Under the pieces are notes generated by a model, which worked only from the letters and a program-made list of their open reading frames with translations, made no database searches and was not told the DNA's origin. The translations under genes were made by a program, and so were the position numbers. Of a stretch of DNA of 64,000 bases, positions 58,876 to 64,000 are shown piece by piece. Location of the stretch: the NCBI GenBank assembly GCA_023388965.1, contig JAEWFF010000028.1, positions 186,001 to 250,000 of the forward strand, written 5' to 3'. Within the stretch, counting starts at the first letter, position 1; each line of letters opens with the position of its first letter. Source of the DNA: Pseudomonadota bacterium. Its GTDB lineage: Bacteria; Pseudomonadota; Alphaproteobacteria; Rhizobiales; Methylopilaceae.

Positions 58876-60249
58876 TCACCCGGCCAGTGGAAGGGTCAAT
58901 TCGGCGCGCAGACCGCCGGCGGGGGCGGCTCCCAGCTTCAGCGTTCCGCCGTAAAGAGCCGCCAGATCGGCGACGATCGACAGGCCGAGCCCCGAGCCGG
59001 GCTTGCTCTCGTCCAGCCGCCGCCCGCGCCGCACCGCCGTCTCGCGCTGCTTCGCGGTCAGGCCCGGACCGTCATCGTCGATGGTGACGCGCAGATTTGG
59101 CGCCGCGTTCCTGCCGCGCATGCTTTCCGCCGCCACCCGCAGTTCGACCCGGCTTCCGGCCCATTTGCAGGCATTGTCGAGAAGATTGCCGACCATCTCC
59201 TCGAAATCCTGTTTCTCGCCACGGAACCGCACATCCTCCGCCGCGACACTGAATGTCAGCGGCCGGTCGCGATGCGCTTTCTTCATCGCCCGTATCAATC
59301 CCTCGACCACCGGCTTTGCTTCGGTGATCGAGCCGACCATGGGGATGCCCGCATTGACGCGCGCGCGCTCGAGATGATGCTCGATCTGGTCGCGCATGAT
59401 CTTCGCCTGTTCCGCGACCTTTCCGCCGATCGGCCCCGGCGCGCTGTTGGCCTCGTTGACGATGACCGACAGAGGGGTCTTCAGCGCATGGGCCAGATTT
59501 CCGGCCTGGGTGCGCGCGCGGGCAATGATCTCGCGGTTGGAATCGAACAGCCCGTTCAGTTCGCGTGCCAGCGGCGCGATCTCGTTGGGCACCGCGCCCT
59601 CCAGCTTCTCCCGCCGTCCGGCGCGAATATCCGCGATCTGCTGCGAGATCTGTTTGAGCGGGCGCAGACCGAAACCGATCTGCAGGGCTGCGGTCGAAAC
59701 CAGGCCGAGCCCCAGCAGGGAGAATGCGATGGTCAGATCGTAGTTGAAGCCCTGCGTCTCCTCCGAAATCTCGCTGGATTCGGCTGCCACCGCGACCACG
59801 TAGCTCATGCCGCCCACCCGGATGATGCGCTCGACCTGACGCATGTCCTCATTGTCCGGGCCCGTGACATAGGCTTCGCGCGTCGCCGTTTCGTCCTTCT
59901 CGGGATCGGTGTCGATCAGAAACGGCAGATTGCGGTCGAACAGCGAGGGCGAGGACCGCGTCACGTTCTCGGCGGCATCCGTGCCGCGGCGGCTGATCTG
60001 CCAGTACCAGCCCGAGAGCGGCAATTCGAAACGCGGCTCGCCGACGGTGAAGTCGATCGTGTCGAAATCGGAATCGCTCGCAAGATCGGCGACCAGCGCC
60101 TTCAGGTAGACATTGAGCCGCTGGTCGAAACCGCGCTCGATGAGCGATTGATAATAGGATGACAGCGCGAACCCGGCGATGACGAGAACGCCGGCGCTCC
60201 ACAGCGCGGAGGACATCAGAAGGCGGAGCGCAAGCGATGGCGCGGCCAT
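58876..60249 (-). CDS. Sensor histidine kinase of the PepSY-linked two-component system
   Basis: A 457-residue kinase. Two membrane helices (about 9-31 and 173-195) flank a periplasmic domain with DFTVGEPRFELPLSGWYWQISRR and VGGMSYVVAVAAESSEI. HAMP follows (GFGLRPLKQISQQIADIRAGR), then His254 in NLAHALKTPLSVIVNEAN. The ATPase domain has NLLDNACKWAGSRV, DDDGPGLT and GSGLGLSIVADLAALYGG. Type, size and the order PepSY/RR/HK recall FeuQ- or PhoQ-like sensors of rhizobia, but the assignment to FeuQ is inference. Begins five bases after the regulator stop. Confidence 0.88.
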   Translation of the reverse strand: MAAPSLALRLLMSSALWSAGVLVIAGFALSSYYQSLIERGFDQRLNVYLKALVADLASDSDFDTIDFTVGEPRFELPLSGWYWQISRRGTDAAENVTRSSPSLFDRNLPFLIDTDPEKDETATREAYVTGPDNEDMRQVERIIRVGGMSYVVAVAAESSEISEETQGFNYDLTIAFSLLGLGLVSTAALQIGFGLRPLKQISQQIADIRAGRREKLEGAVPNEIAPLARELNGLFDSNREIIARARTQAGNLAHALKTPLSVIVNEANSAPGPIGGKVAEQAKIMRDQIEHHLERARVNAGIPMVGSITEAKPVVEGLIRAMKKAHRDRPLTFSVAAEDVRFRGEKQDFEEMVGNLLDNACKWAGSRVELRVAAESMRGRNAAPNLRVTIDDDGPGLTAKQRETAVRRGRRLDESKPGSGLGLSIVADLAALYGGTLKLGAAPAGGLRAELTLPLAG

Positions 60250-60254
60250 GCGGC

Positions 60255-60926
60255 TCAGCCGTCCGCCTCGGGCGGGGCAGCGATATAGCCGAGCCCGCGC
60301 ACTGTCTGGATGACATTGGTGCCGAGCTTCTTGCGGATGCGCCCGACGAACACTTCGACGGTATTGGAATCCCGGTCAAAGTCCTGATCGTACAGATGCT
60401 CGGTCAGTTCGGTGCGCGACACCACCCTGCCCTGATGATGCATCAGATAGGACAGAAGGCGATATTCGTGTGAGGTCAGTTTCACCGGATTGCCGTCGAC
60501 CGATACGCGGCCCGTCCGCGTATCGAGCTGCACCGGCCCGCAGGACAGTTCGCTCGACGCATGGCCGGCCGCGCGCCGCACCAGAGCCCGCAGCCGCGCG
60601 AGGATTTCCTCCATGTGGAACGGCTTGGCCACGTAATCGTCGGCGCCGGAATCGAAGCCCTGCACCTTGTCGCTCCAGCGGTCGCGGGCGGTCAGGAGCA
60701 GGACCGGGAAGGTCCGGCCGTTCCTGCGCCACTCCTCGAGCACGCGCAGCCCGTCCATTTTCGGCAGTCCTATATCGAGCACGACGACATCGTAAGGTTC
60801 CGAACTGCCGAGAAAATGGCCTTCCTCGCCATCGGCGGCGGCATCCACCGCATAGCCCGCATCGGTCAGCGCCGCGCGGAGCTGACGGTTGAGATCCGGA
60901 TCGTCCTCGACGACGAGCACGCGCAT
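60255..60926 (-). CDS. OmpR/PhoB-type response regulator of the PepSY-linked system
   Basis: A 223-residue regulator: LVVEDDPDLNRQLRAAL, phosphorylation Asp51 in VVLDIGLPKMDGLRVL, and the Lys in GADDYVAKPFHMEEIL. The DNA-binding domain has LTSHEYRLLSYLMHHQGRVVSRTELTEHLYDQDFDRDSNTVEVFVGRIRKKLG. Its ATG overlaps the upstream PepSY gene stop as TGATG. The operon promoter carries an 11-base-spaced direct repeat, the usual geometry of a dimer site for this class, so autoregulation is likely. Resembles FeuP/PhoP-like regulators. Confidence 0.92.
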   Translation of the reverse strand: MRVLVVEDDPDLNRQLRAALTDAGYAVDAAADGEEGHFLGSSEPYDVVVLDIGLPKMDGLRVLEEWRRNGRTFPVLLLTARDRWSDKVQGFDSGADDYVAKPFHMEEILARLRALVRRAAGHASSELSCGPVQLDTRTGRVSVDGNPVKLTSHEYRLLSYLMHHQGRVVSRTELTEHLYDQDFDRDSNTVEVFVGRIRKKLGTNVIQTVRGLGYIAAPPEADG

Positions 60927-61264
60927 CAGGTCGTCCCCACCAAGCGGCCCGACACCGCGTCGAAACTCACATAGACCACCCGCCCCGTCTCGCTCAGCAC
61001 CGTCACGACATAGACCATGGTGCCGCCACGGCGGCAGAGTTCGGCGTTGATGACCTCGCCGCGCGCCGTCTGCGCGGCAATGCGCGCCAGAGGCCCCAGA
61101 CGCACGACTTTTCCGCTTGTCACGAGCCCTTTCAGCTCGCGCCGGCTGACGCAATTATCGGCGGGGAAATTCTGCGCGAGATTGACTCCCTCGGCGTGCG
61201 CGGGAGCGGAGGTCAGCGCGAGGGCGGACGCCAGAAAGATGCAGGCGGCGGATGGAAGCGACAT
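60926..61264 (-). CDS. Small periplasmic PepSY-like protein, first gene of the two-component operon
   Basis: A 112-residue secreted protein with a signal peptide (PSAACIFLASALALTSAPAHA, cut near residue 25). The mature part has a PepSY-type core: CVSRRELKGLVTSGKVVRLGPLARIAAQTARGEVINAELCRRGGTMVYVVTVLSETGRVVYVSFDAVSGRLVG. A periplasmic inhibitor, FeuN, precedes feuPQ in Sinorhizobium. This gene has the same place and size range, but similarity beyond position is not established. Two Cys are spaced for a disulfide. The stop overlaps the regulator start (TGATG). The ATG is preceded by GAGG only two bases away, and the leader would be very short. Confidence 0.82.
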   Translation of the reverse strand: MSLPSAACIFLASALALTSAPAHAEGVNLAQNFPADNCVSRRELKGLVTSGKVVRLGPLARIAAQTARGEVINAELCRRGGTMVYVVTVLSETGRVVYVSFDAVSGRLVGTT

Positions 61265-61275
61265 GGCCTCTATTA

Positions 61276-61306
61276 CTAATACGCGAGGTCTGAACCCTGT
61301 CTGAAC
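61276..61306 (-). promoter_or_regulatory. Operator/promoter with 11-bp-spaced direct repeat upstream of PepSY/RR/HK operon
   Basis: On the plus strand TCTGAAC occurs twice, at 61289-61295 and 61300-61306, exactly 11 bases apart (minus strand GTTCAGA). A possible -10 box TATTAG (minus strand, 61281-61276) places the repeat over the -35 region. This is the geometry of a class II activator site for OmpR-family dimers. It fits autoregulation by the response regulator encoded next. The start of transcription would fall only a few bases before the PepSY ATG at 61264. Confidence 0.6.
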
Positions 61307-61329
61307 GCCGCAAACCCTATTGAAGTCTG

Positions 61330-61523
61330 CTATTTGGCGCAAATCGCCAGCCAGGCCGCGTTGTGTTCGCGCGCCTGTTTCTGGCTCTCAGCACTGTCGG
61401 TTGCGCATCACATCGTGCGCCGAATGCAGCCTCGAGTTCGGCCAAAGCGCCGAGCGTCAATCACAGCGTGTAGGTACGCCCGCCGAAATCGGCGCAGATC
61501 TCGCCGCGATACAGGTTCGGCAT
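61330..61523 (-). pseudogene. Remnant of GTA gp10 (tail assembly protein), nonsense-mutated and truncated
   Basis: Reading leftward from ATG 61523 gives MPNLYRGEICADFGGRTYTL, then TGA (61463-61461), then in the same frame LTLGALAELEAAFGA. The LTLGALAELEAAFG stretch is the hallmark of GTA gp10 (Phage_TAC_11), where TL-x-LTLGALAELE is continuous, so the TGA looks like a nonsense mutation. After about 61416 the family match ends. A short tail in another frame (ESQKQAREHNAAWLAICAK, stop at 61332-61330) is unidentified. No ORF survives. It belongs to the GTA remnant that continues at 62384-64000. Confidence 0.75.
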
Positions 61524-61600
61524 TGGCTATGTCTACCTCTCGTCAAATGGTGCGGTTCGTGAAACTATCCCCGTTACGGGACGCACACTGGAAACGCCGC

Positions 61601-62383
61601 ATGGCCGACCGATCGCTGAAAGCCTGGGACGCCGCGAAAGCGGCCTTCGCCGATACGCGGCAGGGCATGGATGTCTTTCCGATGATGTATTTCGGCCTCG
61701 TCCTCATCTTCGGCGTGCAGCAATTCCTGATCGGCCCGCTCACCCGCAAGAACGAAGCGGATGCCGCCGCGTCCGATCTCATTCCGCTTCTCGGCGGATT
61801 TGCGCTGTCGATCCTCCTGATCCCGATCGCCATCTCACTGCTGCGCTATTTCGCGGCGGGGGATTATTCGCGCCCATACAGTTTTGCGCGTCCGTTCGGG
61901 CGCGCGCTCGGCTGGACGATCGCTCTGTGCCTTCTCGCCGCTCTGGCGGCGGTGCCCGCGGCCGCCGGCGCGCTGATTGCTTTTCCCGTGTCCAACATCG
62001 CCGGCCTTGCCTGGATCGCGTTTTCCTTCTGCGTCCTGATCTGGGTCGGCTTCCGCCTTTCGACGCTCTATACGGCGCTGGCGCTGGACGAGCCGGCTCC
62101 CATTCTCGGCCGCTCTTTCCGCGAAACGAAAGGCTTCGTCTGGTTCATCATCCGGCTGGCGTTCAGCTCGCTGGCCGTCTTTCTTCCGCTGTCGGTTGCG
62201 CTCGGAGCCATCCAGTACATGCTGTTCGGCACCTACGGTCTTGAGCTTCCGCCCGGCGCACCGGATGCGTCTCTCGCCGTCCGCCTCGCCGACAGCGCCG
62301 CGACGGGTATTCTCAGCGGCGCCATGATGGCGTTCTGGCTCGCCCTCGCGGCACGGGTTTTCATCGTCGTACGCGGCCAGTGA
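61601..62383 (+). CDS. Integral membrane protein of unknown function
   Basis: A 260-residue protein I do not recognise. It has five to six hydrophobic helices: YFGLVLIFGVQQFLI, LIPLLGGFALSILLIPIAISLL, GWTIALCLLAALAAVPAAAGALIAF, IAGLAWIAFSFCVLIWVGFRL, FIIRLAFSSLAVFLPLSVALGAIQ and a last one near GILSGAMMAFWLALAARVFIVV. The loop ETKGFVWF lies between two of them. The ATG at 61601 has GGAAA eight bases upstream. It runs opposite to the GTA remnant and its stop (62381-62383) directly abuts the gp9 stop. It therefore sits as an island between gp9 and gp10, perhaps inserted. Confidence 0.75.
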   Translation: MADRSLKAWDAAKAAFADTRQGMDVFPMMYFGLVLIFGVQQFLIGPLTRKNEADAAASDLIPLLGGFALSILLIPIAISLLRYFAAGDYSRPYSFARPFGRALGWTIALCLLAALAAVPAAAGALIAFPVSNIAGLAWIAFSFCVLIWVGFRLSTLYTALALDEPAPILGRSFRETKGFVWFIIRLAFSSLAVFLPLSVALGAIQYMLFGTYGLELPPGAPDASLAVRLADSAATGILSGAMMAFWLALAARVFIVVRGQ

Positions 62384-62656
62384 TCAGAGCGGCGTGAATC
62401 CCAGCTCGCCTGCGCTTTCGAGTGCGATATCGAACGTCACCTCGCCGAGATGGTCGCCGCGATATTCGAGACTGGTGATCTGGAACGGCCCCTCGATGGC
62501 GCCGAAATCCGGCACCACGATCTGCCAGGGACGGATCGTTCCGTTGAAGAAAAGCTCGCGCGCGAGCGCGCGGGCGCGCAGACCGGCAAAAGTCGTAAAG
62601 CTCCCGGCCCCTTCGCCGGTCTTGAGCAGAAGATCCTTGCCCTTCTGAGCGGCCAT
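62384..62656 (-). CDS. GTA gp9-like major tail protein (TP901-1 family), internally shortened
   Basis: A 90-residue ORF. The start MAAQKGKDLLLKTGEGAGSFTTFAGLRAR is the typical beginning of the GTA/TP901-1 tail tube protein, and the end FFNGTIRPWQIVVPDFGAIEGPFQITSLEYRGDHLGEVTFDIALESAGELGFTPL is the typical end. The family is about 135 residues, and the middle, roughly 45 residues between GLRAR and ELFFNGT, is missing while the frame is kept. The protein is therefore probably non-functional, though the ORF is intact. A terminator hairpin stands just upstream (62671-62701). Confidence 0.8.
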   Translation of the reverse strand: MAAQKGKDLLLKTGEGAGSFTTFAGLRARALARELFFNGTIRPWQIVVPDFGAIEGPFQITSLEYRGDHLGEVTFDIALESAGELGFTPL

Positions 62657-62670
62657 GTCTGTACCTCGAT

Positions 62671-62701
62671 AAGAAAAAGGCCCTCGCGTGAAGCGAGGGC
62701 C
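62671..62701 (-). terminator. Rho-independent terminator upstream of gp9 remnant
   Basis: On the minus strand GGCCCTCGC (62701-62693) pairs with GCGAGGGCC (62687-62679) around TTCAC, followed by TTTTTCTT (62678-62671). It is a strong intrinsic terminator 15 bases before the gp9 ATG. In a functional gp8-gp9 operon a terminator here would block expression of the tail genes, unless read-through or antitermination occurs. Confidence 0.85.
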
Positions 62702-62781
62702 GAGGTGAGGAGGACAACGCCCGAAGGACCGGGCGCAGAAAGCCGCGCGCCTAGGAAACAGGTTCCATCAGCGCGCGGGAA

Positions 62782-62826
62782 CTAATGATGCAAGACGATA
62801 GCGGCCAGAGCGAGCGCGGCGCTCAC
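62782..62826 (-). pseudogene. GTA gp8 (DUF3168 tail terminator) stub
   Basis: From GTG 62826 the frame reads VSAALALAAIVLHH and stops at TAG (62784-62782). MSAALALQAAI is the usual beginning of the DUF3168/gp8 family in GTAs. The start overlaps the stop of the 58-codon ORF (GTGA). Everything after about ten codons is gone, and 62702-62781 holds no further match. Identification rests on the short start plus its place between gp7 and gp9. Confidence 0.5.
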
Positions 62827-62999
62827 CGTGAACGGTGCCCCGCGCGAACCGGAGCGGGCATGGCGTCCGCTCCGAGAACGAAGGATGACGTTTCGGTGCG
62901 AATGCGCCGCGGCGCGGCGATCAGCCGGTCGACCAGATCGGCCACCCTGCCGGCATTCCTGCGAGCGAAAGTCTCATAGGCGGAAATCACACGTGTCAT
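62823..62999 (-). CDS. Short intact ORF (58 residues) in the GTA remnant
   Basis: ATG 62999 to TGA 62825-62823 encodes a basic protein: TRVISAYETFARRNAGRVADLVDRL, then IAAPRRIRTETSSFVLGADAMPAP and VRAGHRSR. It overlaps the gp7 remnant stop as ATGA, has AGGAG about 10-12 bases upstream, and its own stop overlaps the gp8 stub start. It is too short for many gene finders. I do not recognise it. It could be a GTA accessory or an unrelated small protein. Codon use does not look decayed, unlike its neighbours. Confidence 0.5.
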   Translation of the reverse strand: MTRVISAYETFARRNAGRVADLVDRLIAAPRRIRTETSSFVLGADAMPAPVRAGHRSR

Positions 63000-63318
63000 C
63001 CCGTCATCTCCTCGGTCAAGACGACGAGGAAGCGGGCTTCCCGGTCGGCCGTGTCAAAAGAACGTACTGGCTAGGTCCGGGTTCCATCGCTGAGGCGATG
63101 CTGGACCGGAAGAACCGGCCCGGCGCGCAATATGATCCGCTGGGTCAGCATCTGCCCGGCCGCATCCGCCGTCAGGCCGAAGGCCGCGCGGATGGGCTCG
63201 ACCACGCCCAAACCGTTTCCTGCTCCGCGAAATCGCGCACCGCGCCCACGCCATCCGGCGTTTCGACCGGCGCCAAGATCGCAAGGCGCCGGCGCAATTG
63301 TCCGAAGATGTTGCTCAT
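62996..63318 (-). pseudogene. GTA gp7 (head-tail connector) remnant with frameshift and nonsense codon
   Basis: From ATG 63318 the frame begins SNIFGQLRRRLAILAPVETPDGVGAVRDFAEQETV, as in head-tail adaptor proteins (LRHRLTLEAPVRTPDGAGG is the family form from memory). It then shifts: the next frame gives VVEPIRAAFGLTADAAGQMLTQRIILRAG, VLPVQHRLSDGTRT, a TAG, then PVRSFDTADREARFLVVLTEEMTG and TGA (62998-62996). At least one frameshift and one stop break the gene. It begins one base after the gp6 remnant stop. Confidence 0.72.
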
Positions 63319-63319
63319 C

Positions 63320-64000
63320 TTACACCCTCATCCGGCGCACGGGCGCCAGCAGCTCCGCCACCGCATCCGGCAAAGCCGGCTGCGCTGCGTCTGTGCGATG
63401 TTCGTACCAATGCGCGGCGAGCAGCCGGATCGCCTGGACGAAAATGCGCGGCACATCTGCCGCCGCGCCATATCCGCATTCGACATCGATTTCGATTCCG
63501 GCGAAGGGCCGGCGCGTTGCCGGGCGCTTTCGCTTCCGCCACCAGTTCGTCAAGGCGGCGTGCAATTGCGCGTTTGAAAGTATCGGGGTCGAAGTCGTCA
63601 TCCTCGGCCTTTGACGGTGTCCGTGCCAGCCGCCTCCAGCCGCTTCAGTTCGTTCAGTCTTCGTCAGGCTCGCAAGAATGCGGGCCGACCATTCAGCATC
63701 GCTGATTCGCGACGCGCCCGGTCCGGTCTTGTCAGATTGCGTTCGGCATCCATGATCTCCCGTTCGAGCCGGCTGCACACAGTTTTCGCAAGAATGGCGG
63801 GATCGGCCGTATCGGCCTCCGGACCGATGCCGAGCGGCCGCCGCGCCCGCGAATTGGGACGCGGAAGCCAGCCCAGCAACGCGGCGCGCGTCTGCAATGT
63901 GCGGTCCGAGATGCCCATCATCTTTGCGATGTCGGCCATCGGCACACGCGTCTCTTCGTAAAGCGTGCGTGCGCACTTCAGCACGTGTTCGTCGATCTCC
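63320..64000 (-). pseudogene. Fused GTA remnant: gp1-like N-terminal part joined to gp6 C-terminal end
   Basis: The frame is open from the right window edge: EIDEHVLKCARTLYEETRVPMADIAKMMGISDRTLQTRAALLGWLPRPNSRARRPLG, a helix-turn-helix protein of GTA small-terminase type, by my reading. After about 63700 the matching sequence jumps between frames: DAEWSARILASLTKT, then LNELKRLEAAGTDTV, then AEDDDFDPDTFKRAIARRLDELVAEAKAPG (to 63519). From about 63511 it is GIEIDVECGYGAAADVP and AIRLLAAHWYEHRTDAAQPALPDAVAELLAPVRRMRV, the end of the phiE125 gp8-type connector (gp6), stop at 63322-63320. gp2-gp5 are absent, so a deletion joins gp1 to gp6. Confidence 0.7.

Noticed and set aside
61334..61600. 5' extension of the membrane-protein frame to 61334
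   Set aside because: The stretch is the complement of the gp10 remnant and holds no signal or family match. The ATG at 61601 has a ribosome site.
62996..64000. Frame changes in gp1, gp6 and gp7 as sequencing errors
   Set aside because: There are several shifts, stops and a large deletion in one kilobase, while the other 60 kb shows none. True decay is the simpler reading.
1..64000. CRISPR arrays, insertion sequences, integrase and toxin-antitoxin pairs
   Set aside because: I looked on both strands and found no regularly spaced repeats, transposase or integrase motifs, or paired small toxin/antitoxin genes.

Overview
The window is about 64 kb of GC-rich (roughly 63-65 %), densely coded chromosomal DNA. 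I read it as a member of the alphaproteobacterial order Hyphomicrobiales (Rhizobiales). The grounds are a DUF2865 protein, a class II (plant-type) DAHP synthase, the order pleC-like kinase / glnE / two-component pair / degP / ccmHFEI that I remember from rhizobia, a heterotetrameric sarcosine oxidase, and decayed gene-transfer-agent (GTA) tail and head genes. There are no insertion sequences, integrases or CRISPR arrays, and the genus cannot be named from sequence alone.

Left part (1-30.8 kb): the end of an aldo/keto reductase, then cimA and cysS, separated and flanked by palindromic intergenic repeats. Next come a DUF2865 secreted protein, a CBS protein, a small cupin and nadE. A cluster of an ECF42-type sigma factor, two VOC proteins and a YciI/DGPF protein follows. 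After it lie a colicin-immunity-like gene coupled to class II aroG and a FecI-FecR-TonB receptor module. The FecR has a twin-arginine motif before its membrane segment. Then follow a DMT transporter with glutathione reductase, a tctCBA carboxylate transporter, DUF2059, rpiA, a succinate-semialdehyde-type dehydrogenase, gph, an L,D-transpeptidase, tRNA-Val(CAC), a DUF971 protein, otsBA (with an EcfG-like promoter) and mrp.

Middle part (30.9-51.6 kb): an orphan solute-binding protein and a membrane sensor kinase are followed by a short membrane protein that looks like the anchor of a retropepsin-like protease without the protease. Then come dusA-tauE, pepN, a PleC-like PAS kinase, glnE, a response regulator and kinase pair, degP, and the cytochrome c maturation operon ccmI-ccmE-ccmF-ccmH (transcribed leftward).

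Right part (51.7-64 kb): soxBDAG (tetrameric sarcosine oxidase), an unrecognised 470-residue protein, a glycine-zipper lipoprotein, and a PepSY protein / response regulator / sensor kinase operon whose promoter carries an 11-bp-spaced direct repeat. The last 2.7 kb hold the wreck of a GTA head-tail cluster. A gp1-like gene is joined to the end of gp6, with gp2-gp5 missing. Then come a frameshifted gp7, a 58-codon unknown ORF, a 14-codon stub of gp8, an internally shortened but open gp9, and a gp10 with a nonsense codon. A convergent membrane-protein gene lies between gp9 and gp10.

Most genes are core metabolism, envelope and regulation. The parts that look accessory are the ECF42/VOC cluster, the Fec module, tctCBA, soxBDAG and the GTA remnant. 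I saw no convincing new defence or mobile system. The most unusual structure is the decayed GTA cluster at the right edge.
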